From the NCBI RefSeq assembly GCF_017591425.1, contig NW_024467101.1:11358918-11422917 (forward strand): DNA of 64,000 nucleotides, read 5' to 3'. The first letter of the stretch is position 1; the number at the start of each line of letters is the position of its first letter. A program made the translations under genes and the position numbers. Shown here one piece after another: positions 11,595 to 21,805 of the stretch. A model generated the notes under the pieces. The model saw only the letters and a program-made list of their open reading frames with translations. It did not search any database and was not told the DNA's origin. Source of the stretch: Ochotona curzoniae (lineage: Eukaryota > Chordata > Mammalia > Lagomorpha > Ochotonidae).

Positions 11595-11596
<2 letters not shown>
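9684..11596. other. Unassigned, contains a 13-bp perfect hairpin
   Basis: No recognisable gene. On the minus strand an AATAAA at 9817-9822 (CTTTAATAAACTGTGCC) has an LTR-like look but no definable LTR ends. A hairpin lies at 9842-9880. The remainder has moderate GC with frames on both strands and no family match. Confidence 0.4.
9842..9880. repeat. Perfect 13-bp inverted repeat (hairpin)
   Basis: The arms actgggcatgcag (9842-9854) and ctgcatgcccagt (9868-9880) are exact reverse complements around a 13-nt loop. Function is unknown. It could form a stem-loop in RNA or a cruciform in DNA. Confidence 0.85.

Positions 11597-11644
<48 letters not shown>
11597..11644. repeat. (GT)n microsatellite
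   Basis: About 24 TG dinucleotides, preceded by a GT-rich imperfect lead-in from about 11530. Confidence 0.95.
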
Positions 11645-11646
<2 letters not shown>

Positions 11647-13093
11647 CACAGAGAACGGGGCAAATCTTTCACTCTGTGCAGGACCCAGGACCGCTCTGCC
11701 ACGGTGCAGCTGACAGTTCTCTTGAGTGGAACTCATCTCCCCTCAGGGCCCCGAGCCCCCTGCCACAGCCGCCAGTGTTTGTCTCAAGCAGAAGTGCCAT
11801 GGCTGCAGCCATTATGGGAGACTCTGGACATAGCTAAAAAAACAACATCCAAATGGATGACACCAGTCTAAGTGCCACAAGCAAAACCCAGAGACAAGCC
11901 ACTGTATCGCCTACCTCTTTGAGGAATGAAACAGGAGCTGAGAAGGCGGGGTCTGGAAATGAGTGATCTTAGGCAATCAGGCAAGGCTTTGAGAGATTGG
12001 TAGTGTTTGAATTCAATTTTGAAATAAATTGTACAACTCATAATAAACTTATTTTTAGAAAAGCCACAGATATCAAAAAGTGTTTTTAAATAGAGCAAGG
12101 TGACAGGATTATTAAAGTACGATAGAAAAGTAACATTTAAAAAGAACTCCTAAGGGCTCTGTCGTTGGTAGGTGTGTGTTCCTTTCCGGGAGAAAGGGAC
12201 CCAAACCTCACAGAGGGGAAATGGCCATAGCAAAGTGGACAGCAGAGATCTCTCTGGAAGGCCAAGCACAGATCGGGTCCACTCTTGGGAGGAAAGAAGC
12301 AACCCTAAAGATGGCAGGTGACTCTCTCTTTGTATAGCTTATCTTTGAGGCTGTGGTCAATGCTATGCCATAAGAAATCTTTTTTCCTTGAGTGAACTCT
12401 CTGAGGTTGATAGTATTAGGACCATATCACAGGTGAGGAACGTGAGTCTAAGAACATGAAGATGCATCTCTGGAGAGCTGATCTTTGGACTTTGTGAAAT
12501 GTTGCCCAAGAGAGAACCTGCTTGTGTGGTTATAGGGGTTCCCGGGCACATAGCTCAAACTGGGGCTGTCACTCTAAACTTATAATGTGGCAGAAAACGG
12601 TAAAGAGGCCAGTTGATGGCCAGAGGGCATGGAGGCCTAACGAGCAGAGTTTTGGGAGACAACACTGAGGACTCAATAATTTGGGAATTAGAGATTTTTT
12701 ATTATACGGGTAGTGTGTTGGGCTCTGAGATATAGCATAGGCCTTTGGGCCCTTGGGCAGGCCCTTTCTGGAAATGGGGTGCAGCGTTTTGTGGTGCAAA
12801 TGGGCAAGCTTTAAGTAGGAAGCGGGGCTGGGGGCTGGTTGGTTAAAGGGCTGGATGGGTAGTGTTTGGGCTCAAAAGAGTCAATATTAGGGTTATTAGG
12901 GATTTGGGGGGGAAATCTTCATGAGGTGAGGGGCACTCTCCTGCAGAGCCTAGGAATTCCGTGGGTAAAACTTTCACAATCCCGTCAAGCCTTTCATTTC
13001 CTGGAAAGCAACTTCAACTACCTCTCAGTTGCATGTGCTTGGGTCAGCAGCTCCACGTGCTCCTCTGCCGTGGCCAGAGGGGGGAGCTAGGGA
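11645..13093. other. Unassigned, no gene seen
   Basis: No coding sequence or repeat family recognised. It runs into the CpG-rich patch on its right. Confidence 0.35.
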
Positions 13094-13300
13094 GCGCACG
13101 GCGCAGGGTGCACAGCCGGAAGCCGGCGTGCGATTCCCGCCCTTCGCTCTCAGGCGTGACTGGAGGCTACGTTGGTTCCTCGCCGTCAGGAGTGGCATCC
13201 CGCAGGAGGCGGCTTCTGGGCCGGATCTTTTGAGTGCCGATGGAGTGGCCTCGGACGTCTCAGCCTGACGAGTGGGGCTGACGTTGGGAAAGTTGGCCCG
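13094..13300. promoter_or_regulatory. Compact CpG-rich patch (CpG-island-like)
   Basis: I count 22 CpG dinucleotides in about 207 bp, far above the surrounding DNA. The patch contains clusters such as gcgcacggcgc and gccggcgtgcg. It could be a small CpG island, a remnant promoter, or a CpG-rich repeat. No TATA box, gene start or recognised element adjoins it. It ends about 115 bp before the GT-rich minisatellite. Confidence 0.5.
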
Positions 13301-13414
13301 ATGTGCTGAAGGAACAGACTTTGAGGCTTTCCTGTCTGGAAAGCGTTATCTCCTGTGGCTTCCAGGGAGGAGAAATGTGGATGTGTGTGGGCAGCATCCT
13401 CCGGGCCCATGGGT

Positions 13415-13835
13415 GTGGTGTGTGGTGTGGGGTGGTGGTGGTGGTGGTGTGTGGTGGTTTGTGGTGTGGTGTGGTGGTGGGGTGTGGTGTGGGGTGGTGT
13501 GTGGTGGTGTGGTGGTTTGTGATGTGGGGTGTAGTGTTATGTGGGGTGGTGTGTGGTGTGGTGGCTTGTGGTGTGTGGTGGTTTGTGGTGTGGTGTGGTG
13601 GTGGGGTGTGGTGTGGGGTGGTGTGTGGTGGTGTGGTGGTTTGTGATGTGGGGTGTAGTGTTATATGGGGTGGTGTGTGGTGTGGTGGCTTGTGGTGTGT
13701 GGTGGTTTGTGGTGTGGTGGTTTGTGATGTGGTTTTGGTGTGTGGTGGTTTGTGGTGTGTGGTGGTGTGGTGTGGCGTGAGGAGGGGTGTGGTGTGGTGT
13801 GAGGAGGGGTGTAGTGTGGTGTGGGTGACATCCAT
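13415..13835. repeat. GT/GGT-rich minisatellite with 124-bp higher-order period
   Basis: The plus strand is built almost only of GTG, GGTG and GTGTGG variants. A marker block, ttgtgatgtggggtgtagtg, recurs at 13517 and 13641, giving a 124-bp higher-order unit that differs there by a single G/A. The array keeps frames open on both strands (a His/Thr/Pro-rich minus frame at 13260-13874 and a Val/Trp/Cys/Gly-rich plus frame at 13303-13854). These are by-products of the repeat. Confidence 0.9.
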
Positions 13836-13845
13836 GCCATGTGTT

Positions 13846-13943
13846 GCGAGGTGAGGTGACTTACTGTGATACATGAAGTGACGGTGATGTGTGCTGACTT
13901 TGGTGGGATAGTAACATGACGAAGTACAGTGATATGACTGTTG
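13846..13943. repeat. Degenerate extension of the minisatellite
   Basis: Loosely repeated gtgac, tgatgtg and tagtaacatgac motifs continue the style of the array with much more divergence. A similar segment recurs at 14384-14520. Confidence 0.5.
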
Positions 13944-13944
13944 C

Positions 13945-14383
13945 CCCTCAATCAGTGGTGGATGTGAAAGTCAGTAAGAACAAAGTTTATTTCATGGAAC
14001 TGGCAGTCTTAGGAAGTGATTCCTGGATCCCAAATGGGCTTTTCTCACCTCTGCCCAACAAACCAGCTAGGAGTATTTGAAGGGAAGGCGTAGCTGCAGG
14101 TGGAAGGAAGAAACAACCCTGTGTTGACAGCTGAGGGTAAGCCGGTAGCAGGTTTTCTGGCTTTGTCCTGATGGTCCCTGCCGAGGCTCAGCTGTTTGTA
14201 GTTGATTACTGAAGACCGGCTTCCCTTTAAGCTGGGCGTGGGGTCGGCCTTGCCAAGCCGTCTCCTCTCAGCAGGCTTCTGACATGCCAAGGCAACCACT
14301 GTCGTTCACTGGGCACAGGTAATTCACCGCACCAGCAGCTGGCTCCTTTGTGGAATAGGAAAGGGGGAGGGAGGAAGCCTTCC
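13945..14383 (-). mobile_element. Possible LTR insertion between degenerate repeats
   Basis: This block interrupts two stretches of similar degenerate GTGA-type repeats. On the minus strand it has an AATAAA (13986-13991) followed by CTTTGTTC, as in the R region of many LTRs. I cannot find clean TG...CA ends or a target duplication, so this is a weak candidate. Confidence 0.25.
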
Positions 14384-14541
14384 TTATGACCGTGTTATGG
14401 TTACGTGTTGACAGATATAGTGGTGAAGTGACAAGTTGGTGGGTGTGGTGATGTAGTGACCTGCTGGTGTGATGTAACTGTATGTACGTAAGAGGCTATG
14501 TAGCAGTGTAGACAGATAGTAATGTGTGTGTGTGTGTGTGT
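14384..14541. repeat. Degenerate GTGA-type repeats ending in (GT)n
   Basis: Irregular motifs such as tggtgaagtgac, tggtgatgtagtgac and ggtgtgatgtaac resemble 13846-13943. The block ends in a (TG)n run at 14523-14541. Confidence 0.55.
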
Positions 14542-14721
14542 ACAGTGTTTTGTGTTGAGCATGTGGTTTTCCATTTTGCCCCTGTAGAGTTTCCAATCAG
14601 GAGTAGATTAGGTTCCACTGGGGATAACTCATTCTTTGTAAGGTTTGTCTCAGTGTGCGTGAACATTCACAATTACTTTTCTGCCTTTTTTGGGAAAGAA
14701 ATTCCAGAGCTGGTGTTTGGG

Positions 14722-15005
14722 ATGGCATTGTGCTCCACCTGAGGTACCTGCATCCCGCATCAGAGGGTCTGGATTCAAGTCTGGCTTGCATGTTAAGTTC
14801 CAGCCTCCTGCTAATGTGCACCCCTAAGAGGCGGCAGATGATGGTTCAAGTGCTTGGGTCCCTGCCAACCGTCTGGGAAACCTAAATCAACTTCCTAGGT
14901 GCTGACTTTGGCCTGGCCCAACTCTGGGTGTTGTATTTGAGCAATGAACCAGCTGATGAAAGCTTTCTCTCTCTCCTTTTCAAATAAATACAATTTAAAA
15001 ATTTT
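14722..15005 (+). mobile_element. CSINE, old, plus orientation
   Basis: The forward order is the tRNA-like head (gatggcattgtgctccacct), 'ggattcaagtctggc' in the B-box region, 'aagaggcggcagatgatgg', 'caagtgcttgggtccctgcc' and 'gcaatgaaccagctgatg'. It ends in 'ttttcaaataaatac', the older tail type. Confidence 0.75.
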
Positions 15006-16093
15006 TCCATTATTTAAGATTTAAGGCAAGATGTTTAAAAATTGTGCAGACCAGTCAAGCGTATGCTGTGGCAATGCCCCCTCAGGCCAAGACTCGAGGG
15101 GTCATTCCTGGCTGACTCAGGGAGCTTGACCTAAGTGGATGATGCCAGCACATTGTTGGAAATGCATGACAGTTTGTGGGGTAAAAAGACAAAGTGCCCT
15201 GTGCTTTGTGGTTCATGGTTTCTTGGAGATGCTTTGGGTAAATCATATCATGTCTTTTGGGCTGAAAAAGCTGGACCTGGCGTGGCTGAGCTCTGGGCTC
15301 CTGTCCACCCCGGGGCATCTGGGAGACCTTAACCTAGGTACTCCATGGTGTATTTTTTTTTTTTTGTCCTTGTTCCTAGAATTTTTTTCTTAAAGGATAT
15401 TGGGTGAATGGGTTGAAGCAAAATGCATTTATAATCTTATGCTTAAGTCAGCCTGAGGCTGTTGCTTGGATGAGTGACAGGAGGAAATTTTGTAAAGCAA
15501 TGTTGCCTGGGATGTTACCGTCTTTGGTGTTCAGGTGAAATGAAATGAACTAATGTCAGGCAATTACATTTTGCACCTAGTTGTCTTAAGTCATCAACTA
15601 TTTTTCTAGAAAAAAAAAATTGAAAAATCTACCTCAGTGGAGCATGAACCTCGTCCGGGTGCACGTGGCGCGTGTGGGGATCTGTCATGAATGCGTTGTG
15701 GCTGTGGTTTGCAGCATAGGCTGCATAAGGTCTTTTTTCTTCCCCTTTAAACAGCTGCTATTAAAGTACGTACGTGAAAATAGTTTTGGTTGAAATGTCA
15801 ACATATGAATCTGTTAGCTAAAGAGAGGGATGCAGTAAAAATGTGTGATGTTTTTGGATGAAATATTTGAGTGCCACTGCTTTTTTTTTTTTATTTTGAA
15901 TTGGAAACTAACCATTTCACTCCCAACTTTGCTTAGGGATCTGCTTTATCAGGCATGTGTATTTTTTGTAGGTTCACCCATTATTATTTCCAACCTTCCA
16001 CTTAAATAATTGCTTGTAGAACATTTGCCTCCTCCTCTGTTTTCTATTAAATAACGCATCTGATTCCTTCCACATTAAAAGTACCCATTAAGG
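15006..16093. other. Unassigned AT-rich sequence
   Basis: AT-rich with T-runs at 15352-15365 and 15881-15891 and an A-run near 15611. No gene or clear repeat landmark was identified. A T-run followed by unrecognised sequence could mark minus-strand retroposon tails. Confidence 0.35.
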
Positions 16094-16395
16094 CCTGTCG
16101 CGATAGCCTACTAGCTAAATCCTCCGGGATACTCTATGGGCGCTTGTTTGTATCCCAGCTGCTCTACTTCCCATCCAGCTCCCTGCTTGTAGCCTGGGAA
16201 AGAGCAGAGGATGGCTTAAAACCTTGGGACCCTGCACCTGCGTGGGAAGCATGGAGAAGGCTCCTGGTTCCTGGCTCTGGATCAGCTGAGCTCTGGTCAC
16301 TGTGACCACTTGGGAATGAACCAGCAGATGGAAGATCTTTCTCTCCTTCTCTCTATATCTGTTTTTCCAATTAAAAAAACAAAGCAAAGCAAAAC
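16094..16395 (+). mobile_element. CSINE, plus orientation
   Basis: Head 'ggcctgtcgcgatagcctac', then 'cttcccatccagctccctgc', 'gtagcctgggaaagagcag', 'aaaaccttgggaccctgcac' and 'ggatcagctgagctctgg'. It ends with 'accagcagatggaagatc' and an A-rich tail. A second CSINE follows head-to-tail. Confidence 0.9.
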
Positions 16396-16409
16396 AAATA
16401 TTACCTGTT

Positions 16410-16722
16410 GGCTGGGGCAGGCGTTTGGCAAAGCAGCTAAGATGCCATGCGGTACATTTACCTATATTCACTATATATATAGGCGTCCCTAGGTTCGAGT
16501 CCTGACTCTTGCTTCTGAATCAGCTTCCTGCTACTGTACCATGAGAGGGAGGAGGTGATGACTTAAGTACTTTTGTCCCTGCCTCCCAGGTGGGAGACCT
16601 GGAATGGGGTCAGGTTCCTGTGACTCAACCCTGGCTCTTATGAGCATTTGGGTGTGAGCAGCAGATGGGAGGTTTCTCTCTGCCTTTCAGATATGTATGC
16701 AAATAAGTAAATAAATAGATTT
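16410..16722 (+). mobile_element. CSINE with intact B-box, plus orientation
   Basis: The tRNA-derived head holds a perfect RNA polymerase III B-box, ggttcgagtcc, at 16492-16502. Then come 'gaatcagcttcctgctac', 'cccaggtgggagacctgg' and a tail 'gcaaataagtaaataaatag'. A TA-rich insertion (about 16469-16482) lies just before the B-box. Confidence 0.85.
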
Positions 16723-16865
16723 GACAAATGCACCTGCCCTCATAGCAGTCACTTAGAAATGTGCTTTCCCTGTTGGGGTCTTGAGGTGTGTTCTTAGCTG
16801 GCCGAGCAGTGGAGTAATCGATGCTTTGGCATGGTTGGAGCTGCTGGACTTGTGGGCATGGGGTC
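16723..16865. other. Short unassigned spacer
   Basis: No feature identified. 'tgctttggcatggttggagc' may be a further decayed SINE trace. Confidence 0.3.
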
Positions 16866-17480
16866 TGTTAATTTCACACCAGGCTCTGGTCTTGTACCCA
16901 GACAAGCATAATAAGTACAGACACATATAAGGTTTGCAAAGTGCTAGTGAACTTTAATCAAAAGACAAGAAGGTGAATACACAAACACCTTAGAGTGTGG
17001 GTTGCCCCACACGGAGAAATACCCAGCATGAGTGGGATTGCACAGAGGAGCAGGGGCGGGGGAAGTGGAGAAAGAACACCTCAACAGCGCCCCCAGCTGG
17101 TGGTCAGCAGAGGGGGTTGGCCTTCTTTATGAGGTTGGGGCTGGTGTCTCTCCAGGGCTAAAGCCACCTGGGAATTACTTGACACTCCTGCAAGTTCCAC
17201 ATGAATCTCAACACCCATATTTTTCTGGCTCGTCCCCTCCCCCTGTCCCCACCCTGCTCTGATTAGATTGTTAAGGCAGCAAGGTAGATACTAGCCTATG
17301 TGTGTTAAGAGGGACTGATGAAAATCAGTTTTTGTACAACGGAATGAGGAAGCAACTCCTGAAGGGGGGGTGGGGGCTCAACATCTTATCTGTCTGCCCC
17401 AGCCCAAGGTTGCTTTGCCGGTGCTTTATCAAAAGGAATTCAGTGAATTGAAGGAAGGGTACAGAAGGCTTGATTGGACC
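16866..17480 (-). mobile_element. Candidate solo LTR
   Basis: Read on minus, the block runs TGGGGTCC...AATTAACA, so it has TG...CA ends. It contains a TATA-like CATAAAG and then, closer to the end, ATTAAA followed by a short R/U5-like tail. The candidate target duplication (ggggtc before, ggagtc after) has one mismatch. It may be an ERV solo LTR of a family I do not know. The ends are tentative. Confidence 0.35.
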
Positions 17481-18286
17481 CCAGGAGTCGTTTGCTTCTC
17501 TGATTCATGAGAACCTTGATGGCCAGTGTGGTTTGTTTAGGGGAATTCGACATCCAAAAACCCCCCACCCAGACTTTCTCAGCCGAAGGAGGAACATAGC
17601 GGAAGTGGGAGACCCATACTCGCATCCGTAAAACCCCCAAGTGTGGATGCACGCTGGGTGCAGTCCTGTACGGAGACACCTTTGTGGTACATCAGCTGCA
17701 ATTTCTCTTCACTTTTCCCGATAATTTGTGCTAAAATTGCCTTCTCCTATCTGTTGGTTCATCAGCCACTTCGCTGTTGAAAGAACAAATGGCTGGGATT
17801 CAGATGAGTTGTTTTGAGGTCCTGGATGAAGCAGATGCATTTTGACCGACAGGTAGTGGGATGGTGTTACACAGGGGGCTTTTGACTTCCACCTCAGCGG
17901 ACCTGAGCTTACTACCTGGCTGGCCCATCCAGGCTGAGTAGGATTTTGCTGCTGCTAGGGGTTTTCCTGTGTGTGTTCCCGGCAGGGTATGTTTCCTTTC
18001 GTATGATCTGACTCAAAGTTGCTGGAACCATGGAGGTATATCTGCCAGATTTTTACTTCTATAACATCTTCGTAAACAGGAAAATGGCAAAAATTGGGAT
18101 TTAATTGGGATTTGATGGAAATAGACATGGAAGAATCAAAGACACGTAGCAATGCTTACTCCATTATCCTGAGTGTATTTTACTTGGTGTCATCACAATA
18201 TAAATACGCTGTTTTGTCTACTGCTTTTTTGCTAACTAACAGCCAACATATTTCTTGCAGTTCCTTGGAATAACTTTCTTTTTAAA
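17481..18286. other. Unassigned, no gene seen
   Basis: No coding or repeat family recognised. Confidence 0.35.
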
Positions 18287-18592
18287 TTTTTAAAATGTAT
18301 GTTTATTGGAAAGGCAAATTAATATATTGAAGAAGAGACAAAGAAAAAAAAACTTCCATCCTCTGGTTCACTTCCCAAATGGCTGCAATGACCAGAGCTG
18401 AAGCCAGGAGCCTCTTCTTGGTCTTGCATGTGGGCACAAGGTCCCAAGGCTTTGGGTCATCCTCTACTGTTTTTCCAGGCCACAAGCAGAGAGCTGGATG
18501 GGAAATAGAGTAGCGGGGGTACACACTGGTGCCCATAGGAGGATGCTGGCACTTGAAGCTGGAGGATTAGCCAGTTGCAATATCATTCTGAC
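18287..18592 (-). mobile_element. CSINE, full length
   Basis: Starts 'aaaatgtatgtttattgg', then 'aaaggcaaatt', 'ttcacttcccaaatggctgc', 'gaagccaggagcctcttc', 'aggtcccaaggctttgggtc', 'ccaggccacaagcagagagc' and a head near 'ggattagccagttgc'. Confidence 0.88.
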
Positions 18593-19117
18593 CTCAAAAT
18601 GTGTTTTCTGAATACACCATGACCTGCTCTCCTGTGAAGGTTGAGGGCCATGACCTGGGCTGTGATGTGTTACCAGATGAAGCAGTCAGGTCCTGGCTGC
18701 TTGCTACGGGACAGTCAGTTTACCAGAGAGGAAGAAGTTTACCAGCTTCTTTCAAGAAGCTAGTAGTCTTGGGGACATAGTGACCTTTGAATCCAAAAAG
18801 TGTCCTTTCCCTCCCAAAAAGCTAGCAAAAAGGAGTTTTGAAGAGAAGAGTCATTGCAGGTAGAATCGAAGGAAAAAAAAAACACCGAGTCCAGTCAACT
18901 AATAATTAAGCGGATATTCAGGTTTGTTGTGGTGTTGGTCGGTCCAGGAGATCCAGGGCGGCAGCCCGTGTGGAAGGTTCTTGTGAATGGAGCTCGGCTG
19001 CCTGTAGTTTGATAGTTGCATGCTTTTTCCTCAGCTGGCTGTGACCTTGACCATTCCAAGCTATTTTGTTCCAGTAGGCACTGTGCTTTTCTTTTGTAAA
19101 CAGTACTTATTTTTTTT
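18593..19117. other. Unassigned, no gene seen
   Basis: No recognised content. A-runs near 18871 and 19122 border repeats. Confidence 0.35.
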
Positions 19118-19394
19118 TAATTAAAAAAAAACCGCTTATTTGAAACGCAGAATTATGGTGAGAGAGGTTGAGATTATCCATTTTCTGGTTTATTTCTCAA
19201 ATGGTTGCAGCTTCTGGGGTGGGCCAGGAGTCTGGAACTCCTGCTGGGTCTCCCACGTGCATGGCAGGGCCCCAGGTACCTGGGCCATCTTTGCTATCCT
19301 AGGTGCATCAGTTGGGACTCCATCCAGGGCTCATATAGGATGCTGGCATCATAGGTAGTAGTTCAACCTACTATGCCATAACGTTGGCCCTCAA
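19118..19394 (-). mobile_element. Old CSINE
   Basis: 'gcttatttgaaacgcag', 'ttctggtttatttctcaaat', 'ctgctgggtctcccacgtgc', 'aggtacctgggccatc' and head 'ctactatgccataacgttgg'. Diverged but in family order. Confidence 0.75.
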
Positions 19395-19568
19395 AATATA
19401 ATTCAGAAGCAATTCGCAGGTAATTTACAACGACAGTAATTGGTTTCTGTTAGTTATAGTTCAGTGGTGAGAATTGTATCCTGACAACGACTGTAGCAAA
19501 CTTTTTACATACGGGTACTTGGAAAGATCCATGAAAAACAGAATTAAAAAAAGATAAGTTTGCTTTTT

Positions 19569-19903
19569 AAGAAAATTTTAAGAGTGATTTATTTTTATCC
19601 AGAAGTGAGACATGCAGAGAGAAGGAGAGACAGAAAGGCCTTTTGTCCACTGGTTCACTCCCAACGTGGCCACAATGGCTGGCGCTGAGCTGATCCAACC
19701 AAAGCCAGGAGCCAGAAACTTCTTCTGGGTCTCTCATGTGGGTGCAGGGTCCCAAGGCTTTGGGCCATCCACTATTGCTTTCCCAGGCCACAAGCAGGGA
19801 GCTGGATGGGAAGTGGAGCAGCTAGGACATGAATCAACACCCAGACGGAATCCTAGTGGTTGCAAGGGGAGGATTTAGCCACTAGGCCGTCACACTGGGC
19901 CTC
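19569..19903 (-). mobile_element. CSINE at left edge of tandem duplication
   Basis: Full CSINE landmarks occur in reverse ('gtgatttatttttatcc', 'ctggttcactccca', 'gctgagctgatccaaccaaa', 'cccaaggctttgggccatcc', 'gctttcccaggccacaagc'). From 19801 onward its head portion is nearly identical to 30846-30950, including the unusual 'gtggagcagctaggacatg'. The first two-thirds differ from the copy at 30598. The duplication edge therefore falls inside this SINE. Confidence 0.9.
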
Positions 19904-20629
19904 GCCCAACTTCTTTGGAGGACAGTATGTAAAACAATTATGTTTCAAAATGGTTAGAAATTTGCAATGTAATTTTCTCTCTGCTGAGGAGTCACAAGGA
20001 CTGAAGCTTACTGTGTGTATATGTTTGAAAGGTGAATGGTATACCAGCTCAAGAAAGTGTCCCCAAACAGGACACATAGTTAAAGCTTAACAGTAGCAAG
20101 TTTTGGCATAGGATGTAAATGGTGTTAGCAGATGTTAGTCATGGAGGGTCTTCACAAAGAGTGGATCTGTGCCAACCCCGTCCCGTGGGGCCTTTCCAAG
20201 TCCTGCCTTCTCCCGGAGTGATGTCCCAGAGTTGCTCCAAGGTGGAGGAGAAGATAGCAGATCGGTTCTCTGCTGGCTGTTGTTGAATTACTGCTTCCGC
20301 AAGAATCCCACCCTCTCCTTCCTGAGTGCTTGTGAAATGCTGTGTGTGAAGCAGTTGTGTTGTAGTTGGCTTTCGGGATGGGGAAGAGGTGGTGAGCCCT
20401 GAGACCGGGGCTCAGTGGGGCTGGGGATGCAGGTGCTGAGCCGCAGGGCAGCGGCTTTCGCTTGGGTGGAAGGGAGACGCGCTGGGTCTGAGCTGAGCTC
20501 GGTGTGTTAGGGGACAGCTTCTTCCTTAGGCCCCACGGGATCCTGAAAGTAGACACAATAAAGTGATTAAATATATTTGTTCCAAGTATGGTTTTTCACT
20601 TTATTTTGCTGTGTATTTTTCTTGGGAGA

Positions 20630-20820
20630 AACTTTTCAAACTTTTAACTGCAGAAGCAGATGGAGAGCTTGTCCCTATCCACGGATTGGCTCAAATACTG
20701 ACATTAAGCAGAACTGAGCTGGGAATAAAGCAGGAGCCAGGAGCTCCATCCAGGTCTCCCCTGTGGGTGGAAGTTATCCAACTATCTGAGCCATCCCCCA
20801 CTGTCGCCTCGGGTCTGCAT
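20630..20820 (-). mobile_element. Old CSINE-like fragment (copy 1)
   Basis: 'gcagatggagagcttgtccc', 'agcaggagccaggagctcc', 'atccaggtctcccctgtggg' and 'tatctgagccatcccccact' follow the CSINE order with strong divergence. The paralogue is at 31676-31866. Confidence 0.55.
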
Positions 20821-21358
20821 GAACTTCCAATTCTCCGATATTTCTCTGTCATAGACACCACATGACTGACTTTCTAATAAAATGACAACAGAAGAAACTT
20901 TCATTTTCAGTTCAGGGGCTGCATGGTTAGAATATTATAGAAAGGGACCATTTTGTTACATAAGTTGGGAGAAGATCTGATTTGGAGAACAGATGTGCTC
21001 TGTGTTTCCAGTGCACTTCCTAGCAGTGCCGATGGCCAAGATGCAGTCAGAATTACAGGCAAGACCTTCGCACTCCTGGAATACCGAGGTGCGATTTCTG
21101 GATCCAGCTCGTGCAGACTCCAGCGGGCACAGGTGGTCATTCAGTTCCTTCCATCCACATGGAAGGTCTGGATTGTGTTTCAAGTTCCTGACATCAGCAC
21201 ACCCCCCCCTTTTTTGTCGGTGTTTGGGAAATGAGCCAGCAGATGAGGAATCAGTCTGTGTCAAAAAAAATTTAAAAAATGCATAATGAGAATCTGGATG
21301 TAGGGGTGTGGGCAGGGAGAGCCAGGGAGACTGCCTACCCCTGCCAAATCCCCACTCC

Positions 21359-21373
21359 CCAGCAGAGGGCGCT
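21359..21373 (+). promoter_or_regulatory. CTCF-core match (copy 1, site A)
   Basis: CCAGCAGAGGGCGCT fits the CTCF core CCASYAGRKGGCRSY at all 15 positions. It lies in non-SINE sequence just upstream of the pyrimidine tract and CSINE. The duplicate is at 32411-32425. Binding is inferred from the motif only. Confidence 0.7.
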
Positions 21374-21440
21374 GTGGAGCAAAGTGTGCTTAGGTGATGG
21401 CCGGGTTGGGTGAGGTAGTTGCACCAAGCCAGGTTGCAGT

Positions 21441-21470
21441 TCTTTCTTTCTTTCCTTCCTTCCTTCCTTT
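21441..21470. repeat. (TTTC/TTCC)n tract abutting a CSINE tail (copy 1)
   Basis: Tetranucleotide pyrimidine repeats run into the reversed A-rich SINE tail. The matching tract in copy 2 (32491-32528) has more TTTC units, so it has changed length since duplication. Confidence 0.9.
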
Positions 21471-21805
21471 TTAAAAAAGATTTATTTATTTTTATTGCAA
21501 AGTCAGATATGCAGAGAAGAGGAGAGACAGACAGAAAGACCGTCTGTCCACTGCTTCACTCCCCTGGTCGCCACAATGGCTGGGGCTGAGCTGATCTGAA
21601 GTGAGGAACCAGGAGCCTCTTCTGGATCTCCCACGTAGGTGCAGGGTCCCAAGGCTTTGGGCTGTCCTCGACTGCTTTCCCAGGCCACAAACAGGAAGCT
21701 GGATGGGAAGTGGGGCCGCTGGGACTAGAACCGGTGCCCATAAAACCCACTAGAACCGGTGTTCAAAGTGAGGACATTTAGACGCTAGGCTACTGCGCTG
21801 GACCC
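21471..21805 (-). mobile_element. CSINE, young (copy 1)
   Basis: A clean full-length reversed CSINE: 'aaaaaagatttatttatttt', 'cactgcttcactcccctggt', 'ggctgagctgatctgaag', 'gcagggtcccaaggctttgg', 'aagctggatgggaagtgggg' and 'gctaggctactgcgctgg'. Near the head 'actagaaccggtg' occurs twice, 26 bp apart. I see no differences from its paralogue at 32531-32865. Confidence 0.93.

Noticed and set aside
13260..13874. Long His/Thr/Pro-rich minus frame (204 aa) and Val/Trp/Gly-rich plus frames (183 aa)
   Set aside because: They follow the GT-rich minisatellite, which lacks stop codons in several frames. No start context or non-repeat domain.
17080..17100. Possible CTCF site in 'gcgcccccagctggtgg'
   Set aside because: Compared with the CTCF core it has extra bases between the two half-motifs and fails the spacing.
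20152..20556. 134-aa minus frame preserved in both duplicate copies (also 31198-31602)
   Set aside because: The few nucleotide differences between copies all appear to change amino acids, so there is no sign of purifying selection. It is preserved because the DNA is recent.
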